From the NCBI GenBank assembly GCA_900540425.1, contig UQFU01000028.1, positions 1 to 18,331 on the forward strand: a DNA stretch of 18,331 bases, given 5' to 3'. Every line of letters begins with the position of its first letter. Position 1 is the first letter of the stretch. A model generated the notes under the pieces. That model worked only from the letters and a program-made list of their open reading frames with translations. It was not told the origin of the DNA and made no database searches. Source of the DNA: an uncultured Alphaproteobacteria bacterium. GTDB taxonomy: Bacteria > Pseudomonadota > Alphaproteobacteria > RF32 > CAG-239. Made by a program: the position numbers and the translations under genes. Positions 1 to 7,595 of the stretch are shown here, in pieces.

Positions 1-9
1 TTTTTTTAT

Positions 10-93
10 CTGTCACTCCGGCCTCCGAGCCGGAGTCCAGGTCAATATTGCTTCCATATCCGCCTGGATTCCGGGTCAAGCCCGGAATGACAG
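10..93. repeat. Imperfect palindromic intergenic repeat
   Basis: The two ends are inverted copies: CTGTCACTCCGG at 10-21 against CCGGAATGACAG at 82-93, with inner arms CCAGG (37-41) and CCTGG (63-67). Each arm also carries its own small CCGG hairpin. The pattern of GGATTCCGGG followed by CCCGGAATGAC is a well-known kind of dispersed palindrome in alphaproteobacterial genomes (family knowledge). No protein is encoded. The element may continue left of the window. Confidence 0.7.
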
Positions 94-176
94 TAAAAAA
101 ACAAGCCCGGAGTGACAGTAAAAAAACAGGCCCGGAATGACAGTAAAAAAAACAAGCCCGGAATGGCAAAAGGAAA
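77..176. repeat. 25-bp tandem repeat, about 3.5 copies
   Basis: The unit CAAGCCCGGAATGACAGT followed by a run of A starts at 77, 102, 127 and 153, so the period is 25, 25 and 26 bp. Copies differ by single substitutions (AGTGACAG in copy 2, CAGG in copy 3, AATGGCAA in copy 4). The unit equals the right arm of the adjacent palindrome plus its A tract, so the array looks like slippage amplification of that arm. There are no unique spacers, so it is not a CRISPR. Confidence 0.75.
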
Positions 177-185
177 CAAGAAAAA

Positions 186-366
186 CTCGAAGCCCCCTTG
201 ATGGCTGCTGTTGCAGCCAAGGGAGAACTATTATTTGTACGCCGAGATAGTGCACATTATAAGCATCGCGCCTTCGGGACACCCAAGCCGAAGTAGCAAA
301 CCCGCCGCGCACCTGCCGTGCAGGCGCTGCCTGTGCGTCAGCCCAAGGCTGCCCGCCGTACCTAAA
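186..366. other. GC-rich, hairpin-rich intergenic segment, role unknown
   Basis: This stretch has no convincing gene but an unusual density of stem-loops in otherwise AT-rich surroundings. Visible stems are CCCTT+GGCTGC / GCAGCC+AAGGG at 195-223 (11 pairs, 3-nt bulge, TGTT loop), CTTCGG/CCGAAG at about 272-293, CCTGC/GCAGG near 312-324, and CAGCC/GGCTG near 339-351. Read on the minus strand the 195-223 stem is followed, after about nine bases, by TTTTTCTTGTTTCC, so a minus-strand RNA ending near 180 is possible. I found no good promoter and cannot assign an RNA family. Confidence 0.35.
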
Positions 367-442
367 CCTAAAACTCTATGCTGAATTATGGGTGGAACGA
401 AAAACAGAAATGAGTCAATAAAAAAGCACAAACGACTGGCAC

Positions 443-468
443 AAAAAAACCTCCGGCAAAACCGGAGG
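443..468 (-). terminator. Intrinsic terminator of rpmG
   Basis: On the minus strand a 7-bp stem CCTCCGG/CCGGAGG with loop TTTTG is followed directly by seven T. It lies 25 bases past the rpmG stop codon. Confidence 0.9.
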
Positions 469-492
469 CTCAACTTTGCAAAACCCGCCAAA

Positions 493-660
493 TTACTTCA
501 TTTTCTTCTCAACAAATTCAACATGCTTGCGAGCTTTCTTGTCATATTTCTTCATAGACATTTTTTCCGGATGGGTTCTCGGATTTTTCTCGGCAACATA
601 GAATGTCCCGGTATTGGCGGTACTTTCCATTTTAACCAAAATTTTTACTGCTTTTGCCAT
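493..660 (-). CDS. rpmG: 50S ribosomal protein L33
   Basis: Fifty-five codons read [13 protein letters not shown], then [16 protein letters not shown] and the lysine-rich tail EFVEKKMK, matching bacterial L33 in length and layout. L33 is a small basic protein of the large ribosomal subunit near the E site. There is no cysteine, so this is the zinc-independent form. The ATG follows an AAAGAG ribosome site eight bases upstream. The gene is a single-gene unit: it has its own strong promoter at 706-733 and a terminator at 443-468. Identification is firm from the amino-acid pattern, although the gene is shorter than a usual ORF cut-off. Confidence 0.92.
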   Translation of the reverse strand: MAKAVKILVKMESTANTGTFYVAEKNPRTHPEKMSMKKYDKKARKHVEFVEKKMK

Positions 661-705
661 TTCATTTACTCTTTAAGTTAGTTATATCTAAAAACATTTA
701 GCTGC

Positions 706-733
706 ACTATACAGTTTTTTGCCGTCTTGTCAA
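706..733 (-). promoter_or_regulatory. Sigma-70 type promoter of rpmG
   Basis: On the minus strand TTGACA (728-733) and TATAGT (706-711) are separated by 16 bp. The expected transcript start is near 699, giving a leader of about 39 bases before rpmG. It is the best consensus promoter in the window. Confidence 0.8.
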
Positions 734-764
734 CCACATTTTACAAATTTTTGTTAAAAATCCG

Positions 765-1865
765 TCAGATTCTGGTTTTAAGCAGTTCTACCGCCGCTTC
801 CACATCTTCATCGCGGCCTTCCCGGTTTTCCCGGACACAAGCCCCCGAACTTTTCTCCGCCACCGCCGCCTTCGTTTCTGCAGCTCCCCGCTTTCCGCTC
901 AGACAATAATCCGGCATCACGCCGTTATCCGTAAAACTCTTTCCCGACGGCAGATAAATATAGGCATTGGTCAGCGCCAAAACCGAACTGTTTGGAAACG
1001 AAATCAGCCTTTGCGTCGTTCCCTTGCCATAAGTTTCCGTTCCGACCAACAGCGCCCGGCTTTGTTCCTGCAGGCTTCCGGCCATCATCTCCGCCGCCGA
1101 GGCTGTTTGCCCGTCAACCAAAATCACAATCGGCTTTCCCTCAAAATCGCCCTTCTCGCTGGCAGAATAAACCATATTTGCATTAAAACCGCGCCCCCGG
1201 GTCATAAAGACCATGCCGCCTTCCAGAAACATGCCCGCAATCCGCGAAGCCGACCGCAGCTGCCCGCCGCTGTTGCCGCGCAAATCCAAAATCAGCGCCT
1301 TGGCGTCTTTTTCCTTCTGGATAACTTCGGACATCTGCTTGGAAGTGTTAATATCAAAAACGCCGATCCGAACATACAGGATATCGCCGATTCTTCGCGA
1401 TGCAAAGTTCAGCCGCCGTTTTAATGCGGAGGTATCAGCCAAATCCATCGCCCGGTAAAACTTGGAATCCTTGTCAAGTATTTCGACCATCCGGTTCATC
1501 ATTGCGTCCGGAGCCTCAAAATCCTTAAGCGAAACCTGAGGCGAAACCTGCACAACCGCCTTGAACACCTTGTCAATCAGCTCCACCCATTCCAAAGCGT
1601 TGTCTTCTTCCGGCTTATTGAAATTTTTATAAACTTTTGCGTCATAATAAAGGGTAAAACGCACATCGTCATCAGCAACCCGCACTTTCGGATCCATATC
1701 GTGCAGCCCCTTAAACGCCGCCATCGCCAAACGGTGCATCGGCCGCGGTTCAATATACGACTGCTCTATGGCGTCTACAAAAATCAAAAGATTCTCGTCC
1801 GCTGCCAATGCATTCCCAAGGCTAAACCCCAATACCGCCATCACCCCGGCTAAGATTTTGCGCAT
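765..1865 (-). CDS. S41-family C-terminal processing protease, PDZ-less
   Basis: A 366-residue exported serine protease of the S41 (CtpA/Prc tail-specific) family. Residues 1-21 form a signal peptide ending GNALA-A. The protease fold is recognised from ALILDLRGNSGGQL (190-203), DGQTASAAEM (251-260) and TYGKGTTQ (278-285); the catalytic Ser is Ser256 and the Lys is Lys281, the usual spacing of 25. Family members normally carry a PDZ domain between the N-terminal helices and the catalytic core; here the segment 100-170 has no recognisable PDZ motif, so substrate selection probably differs. A GAGG ribosome site lies six bases before the ATG. The gene overlaps the end of RNase R by 16 bp and is the last gene of the xth-rnr-S41 unit. 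The exact substrate cannot be inferred. Confidence 0.85.
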   Translation of the reverse strand: MRKILAGVMAVLGFSLGNALAADENLLIFVDAIEQSYIEPRPMHRLAMAAFKGLHDMDPKVRVADDDVRFTLYYDAKVYKNFNKPEEDNALEWVELIDKVFKAVVQVSPQVSLKDFEAPDAMMNRMVEILDKDSKFYRAMDLADTSALKRRLNFASRRIGDILYVRIGVFDINTSKQMSEVIQKEKDAKALILDLRGNSGGQLRSASRIAGMFLEGGMVFMTRGRGFNANMVYSASEKGDFEGKPIVILVDGQTASAAEMMAGSLQEQSRALLVGTETYGKGTTQRLISFPNSSVLALTNAYIYLPSGKSFTDNGVMPDYCLSGKRGAAETKAAVAEKSSGACVRENREGRDEDVEAAVELLKTRI

Positions 1866-3952
1866 TTTTTTCCTCTCTTCCGACGTTTTTCCGCCTTATT
1901 ATTTTTCTTAACCGATTTTTTCGTTTTTGGCAATCGGCCGCTGCCCTTATCCGCATAATTCAGGCCGCTGTCATCATCAATATACTTAAAAATCAGCCCG
2001 CCGCTGACTGGCGTTGCCTCGGTCAGCATCGCTCGGATTTTTTCGCCAAAAGAAAACTCCAGCCCTAGTTTGGAGGCGCTAAGCAAGCAACGGTTTTCCG
2101 ACAGCGTATATTTATCATTGGGAAGACTGTTCATCGGAATCAGCCCTTCCGCCCCCCAATCCTCGATTCGCACAAAAATGCCCGCCGTCGTCAGCCCGCT
2201 GACGCAGACTTCGTACACTTGTCCGACTGAAGGTTTAAGATACGCCGAAATATACCGCGCCGTCATTTCGCGTTCGGCGCTCGCCGCCCGCCGTTCGGTC
2301 ACGCCGAGATGTTCTCCGGTCTCAACGAACTGCTCATGCGTCGCTCCGTTTTCCAAAGCACCGCCGCCCGGAAAATTCTTACAGCGAATCAACGCGCGGT
2401 GAATCAGCAAATCCGCATAACGCCGGATGGGCGACGTAAAATGCGCATAATCTTTAAGCCCCAAACCGAAATGTCCGATATTGTCCGGGCTGTATTGCGC
2501 CTGCGACTGCATCCGCAGCACCAAGTCATCAATCCCCGAACTCAGATTCTTTTCGCGGCATTTTTCCATAATCCTGTTAAAATGCGCCGGCTTGAGCGCC
2601 GGAGCATCAGGAAGCTTCATCTTTAGTTCTTCCAAAAACGGAATCATATCCTTCATCTTTTCCGGCTGCGGACGGTCGTGAATCCGATACATCACCGGCA
2701 ACCGGCATTTGGCCAAAGCTTGAGCTGCCGCCACATTGGCCGCAATCATAAACTCCTCGATAATTTTTTCCGAAACATAATGCGGCGCTTTCTCAATCGC
2801 CGTTGCCTGTCCCGCTTTGTCAAAACGGATTTTAAGCTCGGTGGTTTCCAACTCCAGCGCCCCGCGTTTTTTGCGCGCTCTGTCCAGCACCAAATATGCC
2901 TCATACAGCGGCAGCACCGCCGACTTGAACACCGGGGCGATATTTTCGCTTTTCCGCCCGTCAAGGGCTTCCTGAACCTCCCGATACGTCAGTCTGGCCG
3001 CCGACTTTATCACTCCGCGGCAAAAATCATACTGCCGCAGCCGTCCGGCACCGTCAATTTCCATAAAACAGGCGATAACCGGACGTTTTTCTTTCGGACG
3101 CAGCGAACATAAATCATTCGACAGCTTTTCCGGCAGCATCGGTATCGTCAAATTCGGCAGGTAAACCGAATTTCCGCGCCGATAAGCCTCACGGTCAAGC
3201 TCGCTGCCCGGCCGCACATAAAACGCCACGTCGGCAATCGCCACCCCCAGACGGAATCCCAGCGGCGTCCGCTCCGCCCAGACCGCATCGTCAAAATCCT
3301 TGGAATCTTCGCCGTCAATCGTCACAAACGGCAGATTGGCAAGATTCTCGCGCCCTTGCAGATCAAGCTTCGGCAGCCGCTCCAGCTCCTTGCCGACTTT
3401 GGCGTCAAAGGTTTCGGGAATCCCGTATTTTTCCAACACCAGCATTGAGGCCGCCTTGCCGAGATTAAACGGGCCAAAGTTGCGGACAATCCGCACTTCT
3501 TTGAACCGGCGCGCCCCTTCCGACACATAGCTGACAAAATCTCCGTCCCGCACCTTTCCGGGATTATCAAGCAACATGTCCGTGTGTTTGGACTTTTCCG
3601 CCGAAACGATAAAATACCGCCCGCCGCGTTTTTCGACCACGCCGTATTGCTTTTCCGCCTGTGGCTGCGCAAAAGCGGTACGAACCATCGGTTTTGCCGT
3701 ATAAACGCCTTTTTTGCCGCTGATTCGCGCCAAAAAACGGTCTCCCGGAACCAGCGGCGGCCGGATCCGGCTGTTGGGCAGAACATAAAAGCTGCCGGGA
3801 CGGAGCCGGCTGGTGTGAAAAAAAAAAAGCCCGCCGCCCGCCGCAAAACGCGCTTCCGTCGGCCGTGCCAGAACTTCGCCGTCATTGCCGATTTCCGAAA
3901 CTTCCAGTTGCAGAGTTTCCGGCAAATTTAATTTTTCTTTGTTTTTAGTCAT
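1850..3952 (-). CDS. rnr: Ribonuclease R (RNB-domain 3'-5' exoribonuclease)
   Basis: A 700-residue processive 3'-to-5' exoribonuclease that degrades structured RNA in the cytoplasm. Two cold-shock OB folds fill about 15-170. The RNB catalytic domain starts at TIDGEDSKDFDDAV (211-224), which carries the metal-binding Asp213, Asp219, Asp221 and Asp222, followed by GVAIADVAFYV and PMLPEKLSNDLCSL, both diagnostic of RNase II/R. An S1 domain lies at about 578-660, and a Lys/Arg-rich tail ends the protein, as in RNase R. It is shorter than the roughly 750-810 residues common in the family because the N-terminal winged-helix domain is absent: the protein begins right at the first OB fold. The start overlaps the xth stop by 8 bp (ATGACTAA), and the ribosome site is weak (AAGAAG), which suggests translational coupling. 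Confidence 0.93.
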   Translation of the reverse strand: MTKNKEKLNLPETLQLEVSEIGNDGEVLARPTEARFAAGGGLFFFHTSRLRPGSFYVLPNSRIRPPLVPGDRFLARISGKKGVYTAKPMVRTAFAQPQAEKQYGVVEKRGGRYFIVSAEKSKHTDMLLDNPGKVRDGDFVSYVSEGARRFKEVRIVRNFGPFNLGKAASMLVLEKYGIPETFDAKVGKELERLPKLDLQGRENLANLPFVTIDGEDSKDFDDAVWAERTPLGFRLGVAIADVAFYVRPGSELDREAYRRGNSVYLPNLTIPMLPEKLSNDLCSLRPKEKRPVIACFMEIDGAGRLRQYDFCRGVIKSAARLTYREVQEALDGRKSENIAPVFKSAVLPLYEAYLVLDRARKKRGALELETTELKIRFDKAGQATAIEKAPHYVSEKIIEEFMIAANVAAAQALAKCRLPVMYRIHDRPQPEKMKDMIPFLEELKMKLPDAPALKPAHFNRIMEKCREKNLSSGIDDLVLRMQSQAQYSPDNIGHFGLGLKDYAHFTSPIRRYADLLIHRALIRCKNFPGGGALENGATHEQFVETGEHLGVTERRAASAEREMTARYISAYLKPSVGQVYEVCVSGLTTAGIFVRIEDWGAEGLIPMNSLPNDKYTLSENRCLLSASKLGLEFSFGEKIRAMLTEATPVSGGLIFKYIDDDSGLNYADKGSGRLPKTKKSVKKNNKAEKRRKRGKKCAKS

Positions 3953-4751
3953 TTTTCTTCTTATTCAGTTCGACAATCAACGGCGTGTGGTCAGACGGCT
4001 TGTTCTGCTTCCGAAGCTCCCTGTCAACCCGGCAGGAGGCCAACCGGTCCGCCGCCTGCGCCGACAACAGCAGATAATCAATCCGCATCCCGAGATCATT
4101 TTGAAAAGCGCCGCCGCCGTAATCCCAGTAGGTATAGCCGTTTTCGACCGGATGCAAAGCCCGAAACGCGTCATAATATCCCAAATGCAAAACAGCAGAC
4201 AGCTGCCGCCGCACTTCCGGCAGAAACAGGGCATTATCCCGAAAAGCCCCGGGATCATACACGTCTCCCGGCGTCAGAATCACATTAAAGTCGCCGCCCA
4301 AAATCACCGGTTGATGCCGCAGGAGCAAACCGCGCGCATGATTATAAAAAGCTTCCATCCACCGCAGCTTGTAGGCCAGTTTGGACTTGTCTCCGGGATT
4401 GTTGGCCGGAGGATTGCCGTTAGGCAGATAAATCGAGGCAATCCGATAAGCTTCGCCCCCGTCCTCAACCTCAACTTCCAGATAGCGGCTGTTTTCATCG
4501 GCAAAACCGGGAATTCCCTCGCTGACAACCCGGATTTTGTGCCGGCTCAAAACCGCAACGCCGTTATAACTCTTCTGCCCCAAAACCTTGGCGTCATACC
4601 CCAGCGCCTGCAGTTCAAAAAACGGAAAAGCGTTATATTCGGTCTTGATTTCCTGCAGCAAAACCACATCGGGATTTTCCGTTCTCAGCCACTGTGTCAG
4701 CAGCTCAATCCGCGCCCCGACCGAATTTATGTTAAAAGTTGCAATTTTCAT
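3945..4751 (-). CDS. xthA: Exonuclease III family AP endonuclease
   Basis: Cytoplasmic DNA-repair nuclease that cuts 5' of abasic sites and resects 3' ends. All signature motifs of the ExoIII/APE1 fold are present in order: KIATFNINSVGAR at the N terminus, LLQEIKTE (metal-binding Glu), IASIYLPNG (active-site Tyr), ILGGDFNVIL (Asp/Asn pair), NDLGMRIDYLL (Asp) and KPSDHTPLIVEL (catalytic His). About 268 residues, the normal length. I place the start at the ATG at 4751 because family members begin MK(I/F) directly before the first strand; a GTG six bases upstream (4757) shares the same GGTGA ribosome site and is an alternative. First gene of an overlapping unit with rnr and the S41 protease, divergent from dgt across about 75 bp. 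Confidence 0.92.
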   Translation of the reverse strand: MKIATFNINSVGARIELLTQWLRTENPDVVLLQEIKTEYNAFPFFELQALGYDAKVLGQKSYNGVAVLSRHKIRVVSEGIPGFADENSRYLEVEVEDGGEAYRIASIYLPNGNPPANNPGDKSKLAYKLRWMEAFYNHARGLLLRHQPVILGGDFNVILTPGDVYDPGAFRDNALFLPEVRRQLSAVLHLGYYDAFRALHPVENGYTYWDYGGGAFQNDLGMRIDYLLLSAQAADRLASCRVDRELRKQNKPSDHTPLIVELNKKKND

Positions 4752-4759
4752 CTTCACGC

Positions 4760-4787
4760 TTTCACCGAATGTTAAGATTAATATAAT
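4760..4787 (+). promoter_or_regulatory. Probable promoter of dgt
   Basis: A perfect TATAAT at 4782-4787 lies 16 bp after TTTCAC (4760-4765), a moderate -35 match. The start site would be near 4794, about 35 bases ahead of the dgt ATG. The same AT-rich gap must also hold the divergent xth promoter, which I cannot place with confidence. Confidence 0.5.
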
Positions 4788-4828
4788 AAGCTTTTATACA
4801 ATAAAAAGTCTGATAAAGGAAGCACTTT

Positions 4829-5983
4829 ATGAAACTCGCCGCTTATGCCGTAAAAGCCAAAGACAGCCGGGGGCGCATGTACCCGGACTTTGTCAACATT
4901 ATCCGCTCGCCGTTTCAGCGCGACCGCGACCGTCTGATTCACTCCATGTCTTTTCGCCGTCTCGACGGAAAAACCCAGGTTTTTGCCTATCATGAGGGCA
5001 AAAACTACCGCACCCGGCTTACCCACAGCATTGAGGTCGCCCAAATCACCCGCACTTTGTGCAAAAGCCTCGAACTCAATGAAGAACTCGGCGAAGCCAT
5101 CGCTCTGGCGCATGATTTGGGGCATTCGCCTTTCGGCCATGCCGGCGAACGCGGCCTGCGCAAGGTCATGGAACCCTACGGCGGATTCGACCATAATATC
5201 CAGGCGCTGCGCATCATCACCGAATACGAAAGCCATTACCCGGATTTTCCCGGCCTCAACCTCACTTGGGAAACGTTGGAAGGCACCGTCAAACACCATG
5301 GAAAAATTACCGGAAAGCTCAATCCGTTTCTCCAAAAATTCAACCGCGCTTTTGATCTCGACCTCAAACATTATGCCTCGCTCGAGGCCCAGATCGCTGC
5401 GTTGGCAGACGATATCGCTTATCTCAATCATGATATTGACGACGGGTTCCGTGCCGGCTTTTATGATATTTCCGACCTCAAAGAACTGCCCTTTATCAAT
5501 GAAATACTCCAAAACCTTGAGGCCGAACATCCAAATATTGACGACAATATCCGCATCTACGCCGTTACCCGCAGCATGATCGCCAAAATGATTTTTGACA
5601 TTCTGGACCAAACCAAAGAAAACCTGCACAACAGCGGCATTTCTTCCGCCGAAGACATCCGCAGGCTCGATTCGCCGGTTGCCGCGCACTCTGCCAAGCT
5701 CAAAAAACAAATCAAACTGCTGCGGCAGTTTCTGACCGAACATTTTTACAATCACACCAACGTTGTCCGCATGGATATGAAATCGCAAAAAGTCGTTGAA
5801 GAACTTTTCAGCGTATTCATGTCGGATTGGCGCCTGCTCCCCGATTGCGAACGCCGCAAAATTTCCTCCGGACTGTCCGAAGCCGAAATCGCCGGCATCA
5901 TCTGCACTTACATTGCCAACATGACCGACATGGGCGCGCTCGACGAACACCAAAAACTTTTTGACAATATGACTAGATTTTAA
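4829..5983 (+). CDS. dgt: dGTPase-like dNTP triphosphohydrolase (HD superfamily)
   Basis: A 384-residue cytosolic enzyme that hydrolyses deoxynucleoside triphosphates to the nucleoside and tripolyphosphate, limiting dNTP pools. The HD metal site is complete: His66 in RLTHSIEV, His95-Asp96 in ALAHDLGHSPFGH, and the late Asp in ALADDIAYLNHD (about 194-195). The N terminus carries the family signature of RSPFQRDRDRLIHSMSFRRL (26-45) and TQVF. This is the shorter deoxyguanosinetriphosphate triphosphohydrolase-like type typical of alphaproteobacteria, so strict preference for dGTP is not certain. AAGGAAG precedes the ATG by six bases. In many alphaproteobacteria dgt is followed by argS; here it is followed directly by the SPOR gene. 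Confidence 0.92.
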   Translation: MKLAAYAVKAKDSRGRMYPDFVNIIRSPFQRDRDRLIHSMSFRRLDGKTQVFAYHEGKNYRTRLTHSIEVAQITRTLCKSLELNEELGEAIALAHDLGHSPFGHAGERGLRKVMEPYGGFDHNIQALRIITEYESHYPDFPGLNLTWETLEGTVKHHGKITGKLNPFLQKFNRAFDLDLKHYASLEAQIAALADDIAYLNHDIDDGFRAGFYDISDLKELPFINEILQNLEAEHPNIDDNIRIYAVTRSMIAKMIFDILDQTKENLHNSGISSAEDIRRLDSPVAAHSAKLKKQIKLLRQFLTEHFYNHTNVVRMDMKSQKVVEELFSVFMSDWRLLPDCERRKISSGLSEAEIAGIICTYIANMTDMGALDEHQKLFDNMTRF

Positions 5984-6047
5984 ATGATTGTAAATTATTA
6001 TAAAATACAATAGTCCCAAAAGATGAATTAAATTAGGAGATAAACAA

Positions 6048-6920
6048 ATGCTTCTGGATCGCCCCGAAGACAACAAAAACAATGACGAACTGCTTAATGA
6101 CCTGCGGCAAAAGCTGGCCAGTCAGTCAAATTTGGAATACGAAGAAAAACGCAACGACCTGAATGTTTCCAAAAATGTCTTTATCGGTGCCGTTTCCGGA
6201 ATCGTCCTGGCCGGAATCGTCGGCTGGTTTGTTTTGTCTCCGCAATACGCGGCCGACACACCGGGCGAAATTCCGGTTATCCGCCGCCCCAAAGACGCCA
6301 TTAAAGTTCAGCCGGCGGATCCGGGCGGAATGGAAATCCGCAATCAGGACAAAACCGTCTATAACATTATTGATAAAAAGGGCGCCGGCGATACGCCTGC
6401 TGTAGAAACGATACTGCCGCCGCCGGAAGAACCTCAACTGCCGATTATCGTTCCGGAAGCCGAACCGGCCGAACCGCCTGCCCCGGCTGTTCCGTCAACC
6501 GAAAAAACCATTGCCGCGGCTGAAGAAATCATCAAAGCCGAAACTATGCCGCCGGCCAAAGAACCGGTTAAGAAAATAAAACCGGAACCGGTGCCCGCAC
6601 CTGCGCCAACCCCGCAGGCTCCGGCACCTCAGCCGACGCCGGAAAAAATCAGCACCCCCGCCAAAGCTGCCGCCGGCTCCTGGCAGGTACAGCTGATGGC
6701 TTCGACCAACCGCAATGCCGTCGCCGGTTCTTGGGCTTCGCTTTCCAAAAAATATCCGGTTCTGAAAAACCTGCCTTATGAAATCGAAACCGCCGACCTT
6801 GGCGCCAAAGGGATTTTCTACCGCCTTCAGGCCGGCGCTTTTTCCGACCGCAACGGCGCCGACGCCCTTTGCAAAGAAATCAAATCGCTGGGCGGAAGCT
6901 GCATTGTAAAGAAAAAATAG
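6048..6920 (+). CDS. SPOR-domain inner-membrane cell-wall protein
   Basis: A 290-residue single-pass membrane protein. Residues 1-42 are cytoplasmic and charged, one membrane helix spans about 43-65 (FIGAVSGIVLAGIVGWFVL), then a conserved juxtamembrane block with IPVIRRPKDAIKVQP and GGMEIRNQDKTVYN that is typical of the alphaproteobacterial version. A long Pro/Ala/Glu linker (about 115-210) leads to a C-terminal SPOR domain (about 213-290) beginning SWQVQLMAS and ending KSLGGSCIVKKK. SPOR domains bind denuded septal peptidoglycan, so a role in division is likely. GGAG precedes the ATG by eight bases. Its place next to nagZ fits the conserved alphaproteobacterial neighbourhood. The next ORF begins one base after its stop. 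Confidence 0.88.
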   Translation: MLLDRPEDNKNNDELLNDLRQKLASQSNLEYEEKRNDLNVSKNVFIGAVSGIVLAGIVGWFVLSPQYAADTPGEIPVIRRPKDAIKVQPADPGGMEIRNQDKTVYNIIDKKGAGDTPAVETILPPPEEPQLPIIVPEAEPAEPPAPAVPSTEKTIAAAEEIIKAETMPPAKEPVKKIKPEPVPAPAPTPQAPAPQPTPEKISTPAKAAAGSWQVQLMASTNRNAVAGSWASLSKKYPVLKNLPYEIETADLGAKGIFYRLQAGAFSDRNGADALCKEIKSLGGSCIVKKK

Positions 6921-6921
6921 C

Positions 6922-7587
6922 ATGCAGAACGACTTTCTGGAAATTATATATTTCGCAGTCTGCCTGATTATTTCCGTGATTATTCACGAAATTGCCCACG
7001 GCTGGGTCGCCAATAAGCTTGGCGACCCGACTGCCCGCCTGGAAGGGCGTCTGTCGCTGAACCCGCTCAAACATATTGACCCTTTCGGTTCGGTCGTCCT
7101 GCCGCTGTTTTTGCTGCTTTCGGGCAGCGGATTTGTTTTTGGCTGGGCCAAACCCGTTCCGGTTGACGAACGTTATTTCAAACGTCCGACCCGCGACAAT
7201 CTCCTGGTTTCTTCCGCCGGCATTGCCGCAAATATCCTGCTTGCAGCCCTGTGCGGCACTTGCATCCGGCTGCTCGGCCGTTTTGACGCCAATGTCCTGA
7301 CCATGCTGCTGGCATCTTTCTTTTTTATCCTCATGCTGGTCAATCTGATTTTGGCAGCCTTTAACCTTATTCCGGTTCCGCCGCTTGACGGTTCCAAAAT
7401 TTTCCTCGGCTGGATAGACAAACCTTGGGCACAAAACTACCTTCATTCTCCCCGCTCCGCCCTGCTGGGCATCGGCATTATTTTTATTGTGCTGCCTTTG
7501 CTGTTTCAGGCGCTCGGTTCTGAAAACAACCCGCTGACCTTTTGGCTGCGCGGCTTTACCGAAACCATGATAAAAATGCTGCTCTAG
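6922..7587 (+). CDS. Site-2 protease family (M50) membrane metalloprotease
   Basis: A 221-residue polytopic intramembrane zinc protease. The zinc motif is HEIAH at 22-26 inside the first membrane helix, and the third ligand lies in NLIPVPPLDGS (Asp156). GWAKPVPVD (75-82) is the loop typical of the compact YwhC-like group, which lacks a PDZ domain. Four to five further hydrophobic helices follow, ending at about 200. The start lies one base after the SPOR stop with only a weak ribosome site, so coupled translation is likely. The substrate is unknown; site-2 proteases of this type often cleave membrane-bound regulators or signal-peptide remnants. In related genomes the SPOR gene is usually followed directly by nagZ, so this gene looks inserted into a conserved block. 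Confidence 0.9.
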   Translation: MQNDFLEIIYFAVCLIISVIIHEIAHGWVANKLGDPTARLEGRLSLNPLKHIDPFGSVVLPLFLLLSGSGFVFGWAKPVPVDERYFKRPTRDNLLVSSAGIAANILLAALCGTCIRLLGRFDANVLTMLLASFFFILMLVNLILAAFNLIPVPPLDGSKIFLGWIDKPWAQNYLHSPRSALLGIGIIFIVLPLLFQALGSENNPLTFWLRGFTETMIKMLL

Positions 7588-7595
7588 GAAAAAAG

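Noticed and set aside
77..176. Possible CRISPR from the regularly spaced repeats
   Set aside because: The repeats are directly adjacent with only an A tract between them and no unique spacers or cas genes.
3885..4775. 296-codon plus-strand frame opposite xth
   Set aside because: Antisense shadow of the exonuclease III gene.
5961..5990. TTGACA near the end of dgt as a -35 for the SPOR gene
   Set aside because: No acceptable -10 lies 16-18 bp downstream; the AT-rich gap 5984-6047 may hold a promoter, but I cannot place it.
4778..6082. 434-codon minus-strand frame across dgt
   Set aside because: Antisense shadow of dgt; its sequence has no domain pattern and it would cover the dgt promoter.
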